Assembly (NCBI GenBank): GCA_963829835.1
Contig: CAWHKC010000004.1
Span: 620,001 to 684,000 of the forward strand
Direction of reading: 5' to 3'
Length of the DNA stretch: 64,000 bases
DNA from: Berkiella sp963829835
GTDB lineage: Bacteria > Pseudomonadota > Gammaproteobacteria > Berkiellales > Berkiellaceae
Shown here: positions 1 through 7,783 of the stretch, in pieces
Layout: each line of letters opens with the position of its first letter
Position numbering within the stretch: position 1 is the first letter of the stretch
Position numbers and translations under genes: made by a program
Notes under the pieces: generated by a model
What the model saw: only the letters and a program-made list of their open reading frames with translations
What the model was told of the DNA's origin: nothing
The model's database searches: none

Positions 1-770
1 TCATGACTTAATCTCTTAGCAAACTCTCCTGGGGAAAGTTGCATAAGATCTTGGCTTTTTTGTGGCGTCGTTGTCCACACAATTGAACTCAAATGAGAAT
101 GTGACAGTGGTAACAAGGCTAATGGACCATCTGGCGCAAAACGTTGATAGGCTGTCAAGCAATGAGTCAAGGTGCCTTGTACTGTAGCGACGATTGCGGA
201 TTGTTTGTAATCCCATGCTGTTGTTGCAATCTGACAGAGATCCCGCAGTCGCGACGCTGCACCATCTGCTGCTACTAGGCATTTTGCTGTTAAAGTAGAT
301 TTCTCGCCACAATTGAGTGCCACTTTATCTTGCTGATAGTTAAAATTGTCTATTTTTGTTCCGGTAAATATGGTTATTTTAGGTTGCGATTTTAGCGCTT
401 GCCATAATGCCCCCTGAATAACGCTTTGTTCTATAATATGCCCTAAATCATCTTCAAAAAAATCTACGGCAGAAAATTCAATTAGCCCATCCATCACACT
501 ATCCCAGACTTTCATATGCTGATAAGCGCAACTTCGTGTTAAATCAATTGTTTGCCAAAGACCTAAATAATCTAAAAAATTTTGAGAAGCACGGGTAATG
601 GCAACGACTTTAGTATCATACTCAGAAGTTGCTAGCGGTAAGTCTTGTTTGGGATTATTCTGTGCTTCTATGATCGCAACCTCAAAACCCTCCAGCGCCA
701 AGGCTAATGCTGCAGCCAAGCCAACAATTCCAGCACCCACGACAATGATGTCGAATGATTTTTTTTGCAT
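1..770 (-). CDS. ubiI: FAD-dependent ubiquinone-biosynthesis hydroxylase, UbiI/VisC type (3' end beyond window)
   Basis: The frame is open from an ATG at 770 to the left edge, giving the first 256 residues of a flavin monooxygenase. Residues 6-20 carry the dinucleotide-binding loop (VVGAGIVGLAAALAL), and the NAD(P)H/FAD-type motif VAADGAASRLRD follows near residue 180. The family hydroxylates the aromatic ring of ubiquinone precursors at the inner membrane. The start overlaps the ubiH stop as TGATG, so translation is probably coupled. The order pepP-ubiH-this gene is that of the enterobacterial pepP-ubiH-ubiI operon, which is why I prefer UbiI to UbiF. The C-terminal half is not visible. Confidence 0.85.
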   Translation of the reverse strand, partial: MQKKSFDIIVVGAGIVGLAAALALALEGFEVAIIEAQNNPKQDLPLATSEYDTKVVAITRASQNFLDYLGLWQTIDLTRSCAYQHMKVWDSVMDGLIEFSAVDFFEDDLGHIIEQSVIQGALWQALKSQPKITIFTGTKIDNFNYQQDKVALNCGEKSTLTAKCLVAADGAASRLRDLCQIATTAWDYKQSAIVATVQGTLTHCLTAYQRFAPDGPLALLPLSHSHLSSIVWTTTPQKSQDLMQLSPGEFAKRLSH

Positions 771-1933
771 CAACTCAAGCCCATCCCAAATCGTGTAAAC
801 TTTCTCTTTAGTGGGGAAAGGCAATCAAACATCGTTATCCCAGCCGCTCGCAACCAACTGGGCAGATTATTCTTTGACATAAATCGCGCAATTTTATCTG
901 TGGCAAAAATAACTCTTGCTTGATCTGGTTTTCGTGACTCCATATATTCTTGCAAAAATGAAGGACTACCTATATCACAATGCGTTTGCTTTGATTTGAT
1001 AATTTGGCTGCGTATTTGCCATATATCTCGCAAGCTTAAATTTAATCCCTGAGCGGCTATGGGATGCAAACTATGTGCTGCATTGCCCATCAAAAGGAAT
1101 CTCGCACTGGTTTGTTGTTCGGCTATTTGCATCCGCAATGGAAAAATAATACGTTTACTCACCGCTTGCAGCAAACCAACTCTTTTTCCTAATTGCTCTT
1201 GGCATCTATGCAAAAATTCATCGTCTGATATTTGTTTTAAATCTTGTGCTTCTTTTTGATGTGTTGTCCAAACACATGTCATAATGTTTTCCTGCCAAGG
1301 AAGTAACGCTATTGCACCAAAGGGCAAAAAACGTTCAATAGCCGTAAAAGGTTGCATTGATGCTATTTTAAGATTTGAAAGAACCGCATAATGATCATAA
1401 TCTCTATCAAGACAGGAAATACTTTGCTCTTGTCTCAAGTGTGAGGTCACACCATCTGAGGCTATCAATAACTTACAAGAAATGGTTTTGTTGAGTGTTG
1501 ACAGTTTTAATTGCCAACCATCAGGCGCGCAGTCACGTTGGCAGATCGTCGCCGGTCGCAAGATTTCCACTTTTTGCTCGGCTAATGCCTCATATAAAAT
1601 CCGCTCCAATTCATGCGCACTCACTACATGTCCTAATGCATCAACGTTTTCATCAAAACAATCCAAACGGCAAGAACCATACTGACCTTTCATGTTAACC
1701 AATACTTTATGGATTGGAACGGCGCGACTCTTAAGTTTATCACTTAATTTTAGAGCTTCATAAATTCGCATACTCGTATAAGATAAGGCCAACGTGCGCG
1801 CTTGAAAATCATCAGGTAAGGGTGATGCTGATGTTTGCTCAATGAGTAAAACTTTGTAGTTTTGTTGGCTTAACGCTAGTGCAAGGCTTGCCCCCACTAT
1901 ACCACCTCCCACAACAACCCCATCATAAACCAT
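770..1933 (-). CDS. ubiH: 2-octaprenyl-6-methoxyphenol hydroxylase UbiH
   Basis: A 387-residue FAD monooxygenase of ubiquinone biosynthesis. It has an N-terminal Rossmann loop (VVVGGGIVGASLALAL), the mid-protein ASDGVTSHLR motif and the C-terminal FAD ribose-binding motif GNAAHSLHPIAAQGLNL, which usually reads GDAAH. I place the start at the ATG at 1933, ten bases after an AAAGGG ribosome site. An in-frame TTG at 1939 lies too close to that site. The gene follows pepP directly and overlaps the next hydroxylase gene by one base, so the three form one operon. UbiH and UbiI are paralogues, and the symbol rests on operon order as well as sequence. Confidence 0.85.
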   Translation of the reverse strand: MVYDGVVVGGGIVGASLALALSQQNYKVLLIEQTSASPLPDDFQARTLALSYTSMRIYEALKLSDKLKSRAVPIHKVLVNMKGQYGSCRLDCFDENVDALGHVVSAHELERILYEALAEQKVEILRPATICQRDCAPDGWQLKLSTLNKTISCKLLIASDGVTSHLRQEQSISCLDRDYDHYAVLSNLKIASMQPFTAIERFLPFGAIALLPWQENIMTCVWTTHQKEAQDLKQISDDEFLHRCQEQLGKRVGLLQAVSKRIIFPLRMQIAEQQTSARFLLMGNAAHSLHPIAAQGLNLSLRDIWQIRSQIIKSKQTHCDIGSPSFLQEYMESRKPDQARVIFATDKIARFMSKNNLPSWLRAAGITMFDCLSPLKRKFTRFGMGLS

Positions 1934-1939
1934 ACACAA

Positions 1940-3253
1940 TTAACCCTTTGCAGACATCAATTTTTCGATTTCTAATGGCGCTTTGGCAACGCCATGTGTT
2001 AACACTTCATAGCCATTTTCTGTTACGGCAATATCATCTTCAATTCTAACCCCAATACCACGCCATTTTTCATCTACATTCGAATTATCAGCTGATATGT
2101 AAAGACCCGGTTCAATAGTAAATACCATTCCGGGTACCAGATGGCGCCACTTCCCCTCTTCTTTATATTCTCCAACATCATGTACGTCCATGCCTAACCA
2201 ATGACCACTTGAGTGCATGTAAAAAGGAAGATAGGCTTTTTCTTCAATCAGCGTTTTAAGCTCGCCTTTTAATATTTTTAAATCAATTAAGCCTTGAACG
2301 AGAATTTTTAATATGATGTCTTGCGCACTATCCCACGTCGAGTGCGGTTTTACATTTTCTATAGCCGCCATTTGAGCTGCGAGCACTAAGTCATAGATGG
2401 CACGTTGACTACTTGTAAACTTGCCATTAGCTGGGAAGGTTCGGGTAATATCTGCAGCATAATTTTCCACCTCAGCGCCCGCATCAATTAATACCAACTC
2501 ATTATTTTTGATGATTTGGTTGTTACGGATATAGTGTAAAGTACAAGCATTATTACCCGCAGCAACAATCGAAGTATAAGCGGGATATCGGCTGCCTTGT
2601 CGATAAAATTCATGCAATAATACTGCTTCAAGCTCATATTCTGCCATCCCAACTTTACATGCTTGCATTGCTTTAATATGCGCCTTTGCAGAGATGTCAC
2701 TTGCTTTGCGCATCAAAGTTAATTCATCTTTACTCTTAATTAGACGCATCTCATCTAAAATCATGCGAATATCAAAATATTGATGAGGCACAACTTCGCC
2801 TTGGCGCCCTTTCTTACGTAAGTTTTCAATCCAGGAAAATAGCTTCTTATCAAAAGCATAATTATTGCTGGTCAGATAATACACTGCTTGCGTGCCGCTA
2901 ATGAGCAAAGGTAAGCGCATAAAAGCTTCGGAAGAAATATAAGCTTCATCAGCCCCATAGATCTTGCAAGCATCTTGAATGCCCACACGAGCTCCTGTCC
3001 ATTGTTCTACCTTGGGATCTTTATCCTGACAAAATAAAATGTATCGACAAATTCCTTGCTTTTTACTCAAAACGGCAATGGCGGTGCTTTCATCAAAACC
3101 GGTGAGATAATAAAAATAGCTGTCTTGTCGAAAAGGAAATTCAGCATCGCCATTACGATGATACAATTGAGCGGCGCTTAATAGTGCAATGCTGTTATCA
3201 GCCATTTTATTAAAAACAGCTTCCCTTCTGGCTTTATGCAAATTTTGATACAT
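1940..3253 (-). CDS. pepP: Xaa-Pro aminopeptidase (aminopeptidase P)
   Basis: A 437-residue M24 metallopeptidase that removes N-terminal residues preceding proline. An N-terminal creatinase-like domain (about 1-175) precedes the pita-bread catalytic domain. All five dinuclear metal ligands are visible: D257 and D268 (LVLIDAGAEVENYAADITR), H351 (HSSGHWLGMDVHD), E381 (MVFTIEPGLY) and E405 (GVRIEDD). Length and motifs match E. coli PepP. It lies between ygfB and ubiH in the conserved gammaproteobacterial order and is probably co-transcribed with them. Confidence 0.95.
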   Translation of the reverse strand: MYQNLHKARREAVFNKMADNSIALLSAAQLYHRNGDAEFPFRQDSYFYYLTGFDESTAIAVLSKKQGICRYILFCQDKDPKVEQWTGARVGIQDACKIYGADEAYISSEAFMRLPLLISGTQAVYYLTSNNYAFDKKLFSWIENLRKKGRQGEVVPHQYFDIRMILDEMRLIKSKDELTLMRKASDISAKAHIKAMQACKVGMAEYELEAVLLHEFYRQGSRYPAYTSIVAAGNNACTLHYIRNNQIIKNNELVLIDAGAEVENYAADITRTFPANGKFTSSQRAIYDLVLAAQMAAIENVKPHSTWDSAQDIILKILVQGLIDLKILKGELKTLIEEKAYLPFYMHSSGHWLGMDVHDVGEYKEEGKWRHLVPGMVFTIEPGLYISADNSNVDEKWRGIGVRIEDDIAVTENGYEVLTHGVAKAPLEIEKLMSAKG

Positions 3254-3265
3254 CCCTTTTTCCCT

Positions 3266-3829
3266 TTAATGCAATGGTTGATGAGCAATATTAGCTTGTT
3301 TGCATTCTGCATAAATTAACAACAATCCAACCCGAATAAATTCCACAATCTCAGCATAGTTTTTTTCGTTTTCTTCAGTCTCTCTTGCATCAAAAGAGAT
3401 ATCCTTAATATTGTGTAGATCTGTTAAGACTTCCGTCACCTGCGGTAATTGGGATAAGGTTGATGAAACATTCTCTAAGGAAACTCCATCAAGAAATCCT
3501 TCACACCAGGATGACAACGCTTCCAAACGATGAGATAAGGGTTCGCCATCTGTCGGTAGCATTAACATCACCCCTTTATCAACATTGTGTAATTGGTTTA
3601 TTGTCATAGCGAATAGTGCTTCGAATAACTTATTTGTTGTGCTTTGTTCTGCCATTGTTGGCATTTCCGCTTGTAGATAACTCCATGTTTTGTCAGTAGA
3701 GCGCGAACTTACACATAACATGGCAACCATCATCCCATGAATATACGCTGGAGAAAATGGTGTACTTGCGGCAAATAAACGGTGTTCTAGCATCTCATAA
3801 TCAGGCCAGTCACTTTCAACATCTTTCAT
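3266..3829 (-). CDS. ygfB: YgfB/YecA (UPF0149) family protein
   Basis: A 187-residue acidic, helical protein of the UPF0149 family. The family features are visible in SPAYIHGMMVAMLCV near residue 27 and SSWCEGFLDGVS near residue 90. It is the first gene of the minus-strand ygfB-pepP-ubiH-ubiI run, and its GAGGAGC ribosome site lies about 11 bases before the ATG. In Pseudomonas a YgfB homologue acts as a regulator, but nothing in this sequence shows its role here. It diverges from zapA across a 118-bp gap. Confidence 0.85.
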   Translation of the reverse strand: MKDVESDWPDYEMLEHRLFAASTPFSPAYIHGMMVAMLCVSSRSTDKTWSYLQAEMPTMAEQSTTNKLFEALFAMTINQLHNVDKGVMLMLPTDGEPLSHRLEALSSWCEGFLDGVSLENVSSTLSQLPQVTEVLTDLHNIKDISFDARETEENEKNYAEIVEFIRVGLLLIYAECKQANIAHQPLH

Positions 3830-3880
3830 AAAAGTATTAGCTCCTCTTGGCTGGATTAATAGATTAACACATCCCTTGTA

Positions 3881-3909
3881 TTGACCACATGCGCTGGTCT
3901 CCCTATGAT
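3881..3909 (+). promoter_or_regulatory. sigma70-type promoter of zapA
   Basis: TTGACC (3881-3886) and TATGAT (3904-3909) are separated by exactly 17 bases and lie 38 bases before the zapA ATG. Transcription from here could run through zapA into the 6S RNA region. Confidence 0.7.
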
Positions 3910-3947
3910 AAAAGATACGTTAAACATTTTTGGAGAATCGACTTAAA

Positions 3948-4328
3948 ATGAGTATTGGGGAAAACGGTATCTGTGTTAGAATACTAGAAAAGGAATTCCG
4001 TGTCGCTTGTCCAAAAAGCCAAGAATTGGCGTTACGTGAGGCTGCTCAGTATCTGGATAAACAAATGCGACTCATTCGTCAAAGTGGAAGAGTAATTGGT
4101 ATCGAACGAATTGCTGTAATGGCTGCGCTTAATATCGCTAATGAGCTGCTAGCCTTGAAGAATACATCGTTTGAACCTGACGAAGCTTTTTCTGAAAGAT
4201 TAAAGTTATTGCAAGATAAAATTGATAATGTGCTAGCGCGAGAATCTTTACCACGTGAGCAATTGGCGCCCAAAAAAGAAAGCATTGCTTCACAAATAGA
4301 ACTCGAAATTCTAGAAGAAACAGTATAA
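3948..4328 (+). CDS. zapA: cell division protein ZapA
   Basis: A 126-residue ZapA-type protein. ZapA binds FtsZ filaments and stabilises the division ring. The N-terminal half carries the family pattern (VRILEKEFRVACP, then LREAAQYLDKQMR), followed by helices and a charged tail. I choose the ATG at 3948, which has a TGGAGA site 11 bases upstream, over the in-frame TTG at 3930. The order ygfB<>zapA, then 6S RNA, then fthC is the standard gammaproteobacterial one, which supports all four calls. Confidence 0.9.
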   Translation: MSIGENGICVRILEKEFRVACPKSQELALREAAQYLDKQMRLIRQSGRVIGIERIAVMAALNIANELLALKNTSFEPDEAFSERLKLLQDKIDNVLARESLPREQLAPKKESIASQIELEILEETV

Positions 4329-4335
4329 AAACGGC

Positions 4336-4516
4336 TTTTTCCTGGCTTGTTTGCCAGTACCTAGTGTCTTTTGAGCCGATGCTAAATTGCTAGGGATCCA
4401 GAATGTCTTTGCTGTTGCGCATGTCCACTATAGGTGGGAAGCCTGATGCGAAGCTGAGGAGCCCAATTGAACTTAAAGGGTTCAAGGCAACCGGTACAGC
4501 GGCAAGTTGGAAAAAA
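4336..4516 (+). ncRNA. ssrS: 6S RNA (SsrS)
   Basis: The 310 bases between zapA and fthC are where gammaproteobacteria carry ssrS. The conserved 5' block GAGCCGAT (about 4373), the 3' block TTGAAC...AAGGGTTCAAGG (4468-4489) and ACAGCGGC (4496-4503) match E. coli 6S RNA. The ends can close as a stem: TTTTTCC (4336-4342) with GGAAAAA (4509-4515), then CTTG with CAAG. 6S RNA mimics an open promoter and binds sigma70 RNA polymerase in stationary phase. The ends are estimated from pairing. Confidence 0.85.
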
Positions 4517-4541
4517 GCCCCTCTTATTTTTCTGATCTTTT

Positions 4542-4617
4542 GTAGGGTGGGCAAAGCAAAGCGTGCCCACCATCATAGTTTCGAATTGGTGGGCACGCTT
4601 CGCTTTGCCCACCCTAC
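4542..4617. repeat. dispersed palindromic element of the GTAGGGTGGGCA type
   Basis: A near-perfect inverted repeat with GTAGGGTGGGCAAAGC on the left and GCTTTGCCCACCCTAC on the right. The inner arms GCGTGCCCACC and GGTGGGCACGC are separated by a loop of about 20 bases. Palindromes with this core are widespread as intergenic repeats in gammaproteobacteria. It sits between 6S RNA and the fthC start. Confidence 0.75.
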
Positions 4618-4638
4618 TGGGATCGAATATTCAAAACT

Positions 4639-5217
4639 ATGAAAGAACTAAAACAAGATTTAAGAAACCAATTGCGCAAGCAGCGGCGTCTGCTATCTCA
4701 TGATGAACAACAACAATTTGCTGAACTCATTTCCAATAAACTTTTCCAATTAGATTTCTTTAAAAAAGCCCATCATATTGGCCTTTACTTACCCTTTGAT
4801 GGGGAAGTGTCGACGTTACCGATACTCAAGCTTGCCATGACGCACCACAAAGCTTGTTATGTCCCTCAATTAGCTCATCAACGACTTGAGTTTTTTAAAA
4901 TCGATTTGCAAACCAATATGATTAAAAATCGATTTGGCATTTTAGAACCCTCATATCCCTTTATGACAAAATTTCCTTTAAATTCTCTGGATGTGGTGTT
5001 AGTACCTTTAGTCGGTTTTGATAAACAATGTAATCGGCTCGGCATGGGAAAAGGGTTTTATGATGCCACCTTTGCTTTGAGAAGAAGAGGAAATAAACCC
5101 AGGTTAATCGGCTTAGCTTATGATTTTCAACGAGTTTCAAGTTTACCAAGAAGTAAGTTAGACTTACCACTAGATGGGGTGGTTACCCAGAGGGAATTCT
5201 ACTATTACAAGTTTTAA
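4639..5217 (+). CDS. fthC: 5-formyltetrahydrofolate cyclo-ligase
   Basis: A 192-residue enzyme (YgfA) that uses ATP to convert 5-formyl-THF to 5,10-methenyl-THF. The N-terminal basic helix (LRNQLRKQRR) and the C-terminal phosphate-binding motif LGMGKGFYDATF near residue 137 are family hallmarks, and VVLVPLVGFD precedes it as usual. The start follows the palindromic element with little leader and no strong ribosome site. The stop codon overlaps the stop of a convergent small gene. In E. coli the homologue is co-transcribed with 6S RNA; position suggests the same here. Confidence 0.92.
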   Translation: MKELKQDLRNQLRKQRRLLSHDEQQQFAELISNKLFQLDFFKKAHHIGLYLPFDGEVSTLPILKLAMTHHKACYVPQLAHQRLEFFKIDLQTNMIKNRFGILEPSYPFMTKFPLNSLDVVLVPLVGFDKQCNRLGMGKGFYDATFALRRRGNKPRLIGLAYDFQRVSSLPRSKLDLPLDGVVTQREFYYYKF

Positions 5218-5312
5218 AAAGAGGGAGAGATGATCCAGTAACTACTGACTCCAAGCCCAACACCCACAACAATGATTAAAAAAATCATCGTATCGAAAGT
5301 TTTACGTGACAT
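5214..5312 (-). CDS. 32-residue single-span membrane protein
   Basis: The frame starts MSRKTFDTMI, continues into a hydrophobic helix (residues 9-24, rich in Ile, Val and Gly) and ends SYWIISPSF. Its support is translational and promoter context: AAGAGGG lies four bases before the ATG, and TTGAAA and CACTAT (plus-strand 5365-5370 and 5342-5347) stand 17 bases apart upstream. The stop overlaps the fthC stop codon. I do not recognise the family. Tiny membrane proteins often act as subunits of larger complexes, but none is indicated. Confidence 0.55.
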   Translation of the reverse strand: MSRKTFDTMIFLIIVVGVGLGVSSYWIISPSF

Positions 5313-5341
5313 AATGCCCTCTTAAAAAATAAGTTCTATAA

Positions 5342-5370
5342 ATAGTGTAGCCCAAATTTTTAGATTTCAA
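5342..5370 (-). promoter_or_regulatory. putative promoter of the 32-residue membrane protein gene
   Basis: Read on the minus strand, TTGAAA is followed 17 bases later by CACTAT. This lies 30 bases ahead of the small gene's ATG. The -35 is good and the -10 moderate. Confidence 0.45.
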
Positions 5371-5438
5371 GATAACTTCTTTCTTTTTTCATCCAGTTTT
5401 CATAAACTTGCCACAAAGTACTCAAAGGAAGTATCGCT

Positions 5439-5900
5439 TTGCAAAAATACTGGCTTATGAAATCCGAACCTGATGCCTTTAGCATCGATGATTTAATGAA
5501 AGCTAAAAATAAAACCTCTCCATGGGACGGTGTTCGCAATTATCAAGCCCGAAACTATATCAAAGAGATGAAAGTAGGTGATAATGCCTTTTTTTATCAT
5601 TCAAGCTGTGCGGTCCCTGGGATTGTAGGCATGGTAACAATAAGCAGCTCTCCCTATCCTGATCCAAGCGCATTTGATCCCAAATCACCCTATTTTGATC
5701 TTAAAAGTACTTCTGAAAACCCACGTTGGTTTATGGTGGATGTCAAATTTCAAAAGAAGTTCGAGGATCCTATTACTTTGCACTCACTGAAAGATAACCC
5801 TCGCTTAAAGGGCTTTACATTGTTGAATAAAGGTAACCGATTATCTGTCATGCCAGTTACCCCTCTTCAATGGAAGGCCATTATAGCAATGGCCACTTAA
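5439..5900 (+). CDS. EVE domain protein (YTH/PUA-like fold)
   Basis: A 153-residue protein consisting of a single EVE domain. The N-terminal YWLMKSEPDAFSIDDL, WDGVRNYQARNYIKEM and FFYHSS motifs are diagnostic of the family of human THYN1. EVE domains resemble YTH and PUA folds and are thought to bind modified bases in nucleic acids. The start is a TTG at 5439, with AAAGGAAG seven bases upstream. The next ATG would remove the conserved YWLM strand. It is followed closely by rpiA, a linkage also seen in other gammaproteobacteria. Confidence 0.85.
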   Translation: MQKYWLMKSEPDAFSIDDLMKAKNKTSPWDGVRNYQARNYIKEMKVGDNAFFYHSSCAVPGIVGMVTISSSPYPDPSAFDPKSPYFDLKSTSENPRWFMVDVKFQKKFEDPITLHSLKDNPRLKGFTLLNKGNRLSVMPVTPLQWKAIIAMAT

Positions 5901-5921
5901 ACATCAAAAGGATACTTATTA

Positions 5922-6584
5922 ATGGCATCTCAAAATGATTTAAAAAAAGCCGCAGCCCAAGCCGCATTGAAAGAAATTACCCAAGAGTCCATTATCGGCA
6001 TTGGCACTGGCAGTACCGTTAATTTTTTTATTGAATGCTTAGGTCAGAAGAAAAATCTTATTATTGGAGCGGTCTCAAGCTCACGCGCTTCTGAAAAACT
6101 ACTCAAAGCAAATGGGATCCCAGTTCTGGACATTAATGAAGGCCCTATTAGTGTCTATATCGATGGTGCAGATGAATGTAATCATCATTGCCAACTAGTC
6201 AAAGGGGGCGGCGGCGCCTTGACTGGCGAAAAAATTGTGGCTGCAGTTGCTCAGAAATTTATATGCATCATCGATAGCTCTAAATATGTTAAACAATTAG
6301 GAGCGTTTCCATTACCTGTGGAAGTCATCCCAATGGCACGCAGTTATGTGGCTCGTGAGTTGGTGAAATTAGGCGGTGATCCTGTTTATCGCGAGGGTTT
6401 TATTACGGATAATGGTAACCAAATCCTTGATGTCCATAACCTGAATATCATGCAACCCATCGCTCTTGAACAAGCCATTAACAATATCACTGGCGTTGTC
6501 ACTAATGGACTATTTGCTCAACGCAGTGCCGATAAAGTATTGATAGCCAATGCAAACGGTATTGAAGTTATCACACCAAGATAA
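5922..6584 (+). CDS. rpiA: ribose-5-phosphate isomerase A
   Basis: A 220-residue cytosolic enzyme interconverting ribose-5-phosphate and ribulose-5-phosphate in the pentose phosphate pathway. Visible motifs are the phosphate loop IGIGTGSTVNFFIE near residue 27, SVYIDGADECN near residue 77 and LVKGGGGALTGEKIV near residue 91. An AAAGGA site precedes the ATG by nine bases. A 7-bp hairpin (GGCATCC/GGATGCC, about 6600-6624) follows but has no U-run. With tkt elsewhere in the window, it covers the non-oxidative pentose phosphate branch in part. Confidence 0.95.
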   Translation: MASQNDLKKAAAQAALKEITQESIIGIGTGSTVNFFIECLGQKKNLIIGAVSSSRASEKLLKANGIPVLDINEGPISVYIDGADECNHHCQLVKGGGGALTGEKIVAAVAQKFICIIDSSKYVKQLGAFPLPVEVIPMARSYVARELVKLGGDPVYREGFITDNGNQILDVHNLNIMQPIALEQAINNITGVVTNGLFAQRSADKVLIANANGIEVITPR

Positions 6585-6629
6585 AAAATCATATGCGCTG
6601 GCATCCTCATAAACTGTGGATGCCATTGA

Positions 6630-6989
6630 TTACTTCACAGTAGTATTATTCGTAGTCCCTGAGGGATTTGTAGTCGGATTAGCTGTAGGATTTGGGACAG
6701 CAGCATTATCGGTTCCACAATTACCTGTGGTTGCATCACAAGGTCTACTCGATTGATTATTATTTGCTGGCGTTTTTAGTTGATTATTGGTTGAGATATC
6801 ATTTTTTAATTGACTATTTAAAGAATTACTTTCTTGTTGGATATTGCTTGAATTATCTGTTGTGCCAGCTGTACTAGGCTGGGTACCAGCACCTCGACTT
6901 GCACCTGCACCGCCTGCTGATGCGCTAGCCATACTTGCAAAAGTAATTAATGCTGCAAATAAAATGACATTTTTAAGTGAATGATTCAT
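6630..6989 (-). CDS. small exported Asn/Thr/Pro-rich protein
   Basis: A 119-residue protein with a clear signal peptide: basic MNHSLKN, hydrophobic core VILFAALITFASM and a likely signal peptidase I site after ASA (residue 24). The mature part is low-complexity Asn, Thr, Gln, Ser, Gly and Pro, with no fold pattern and two cysteines (CDATTGNC). It ends in repeats of the PTANPTTNPSG kind. I do not recognise it. It resembles small disordered envelope or secreted proteins. A GGAGAT-type ribosome site lies upstream of the ATG. Confidence 0.6.
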   Translation of the reverse strand: MNHSLKNVILFAALITFASMASASAGGAGASRGAGTQPSTAGTTDNSSNIQQESNSLNSQLKNDISTNNQLKTPANNNQSSRPCDATTGNCGTDNAAVPNPTANPTTNPSGTTNNTTVK

Positions 6990-7193
6990 TTGAATCTCCT
7001 CAATTCATAACTCTTATACAACCAATATAATGGAAATATTACTTTTTTGACGTTGTTTATAGGTTAATTTGCCTTTTAGGCTATAGATATCCAGCATTTG
7101 AGATAAAAACCTGAATATTATTACCGCGCTATCTAATGAATTTATAGCTAAACTTCATTATTAATAATTTCTTTGATAAGAAAGGCACAGGCT

Positions 7194-7751
7194 ATGAAAC
7201 ATTCAAATTCGGTGAATACTCCTCTAAAACTCAATATTGAAGAAATAAAAAATCAAGCCATGTTGTCAATTGAAGACGGCGCTGTTACAAAAGATTACCC
7301 TCTTGCTCTTGATATCAAAGAAGCTTGTAAACAATTAAATGATGCTTTAGCAACTGAGATATTATGTGTTTTGAGATATCGTCATCATCAGATGATAGCC
7401 AAAGGAATTGATTACATCCAAGTTGCACAAGAATTTGAAGAACATGCTGAACAAGAAGAAAAGCACATGTTAATGATTGCGGAAAGAATTAGTCAGTTAG
7501 GAGGAAATCCTGATTTCAATCCTAGCACTATCATGAAAAGAACCGTCACAGAATATGGCTCAGGCACTTCATTAAAAGAAATGATTAAAGAAGATTTGAT
7601 AGCAGAGCGAATTGTTATTACGGTCTATCGTAAAATGATTGAATGGTTCAGTGAAGACACGACGACTAAGCGAATGCTTGAAGAAATTTTAGAAGACGAA
7701 GAAGATCATGCCAACGAATTGGCAGATCTTCTCGCTTCACAAAAAAAATAA
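7194..7751 (+). CDS. ferritin-like di-iron protein (bacterioferritin/Dps superfamily)
   Basis: A 185-residue four-helix-bundle protein. Helix motifs include ATEILCVLRYRHHQM, EFEEHAEQEEKHMLMIAERI (E-x-x-H ligand pattern) and a C-terminal EDEEDHANELADLL, matching the carboxylate and histidine arrangement of ferritin-like di-iron sites. The middle region VTEYGSGTSLKEMIKEDLIAER aligns with bacterioferritin-type proteins. I start it at the ATG at 7194, nine bases after AAGAAAGG, rather than the in-frame TTG at 7173. Its likely role is iron storage or oxidative protection. It is isolated, without a bacterioferritin-associated ferredoxin. Confidence 0.75.
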   Translation: MKHSNSVNTPLKLNIEEIKNQAMLSIEDGAVTKDYPLALDIKEACKQLNDALATEILCVLRYRHHQMIAKGIDYIQVAQEFEEHAEQEEKHMLMIAERISQLGGNPDFNPSTIMKRTVTEYGSGTSLKEMIKEDLIAERIVITVYRKMIEWFSEDTTTKRMLEEILEDEEDHANELADLLASQKK

Positions 7752-7783
7752 TGATTAAAAGTCTAATAACTTTTTATTTTTCA

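Noticed and set aside
4382..4642. Open frames on both strands between zapA and fthC
   Set aside because: They fall on the 6S RNA and the palindromic element and have no ribosome sites or recognisable product.
6600..6624. Terminator after rpiA
   Set aside because: The GGCATCC/GGATGCC stem is present but no U-run follows on either strand.
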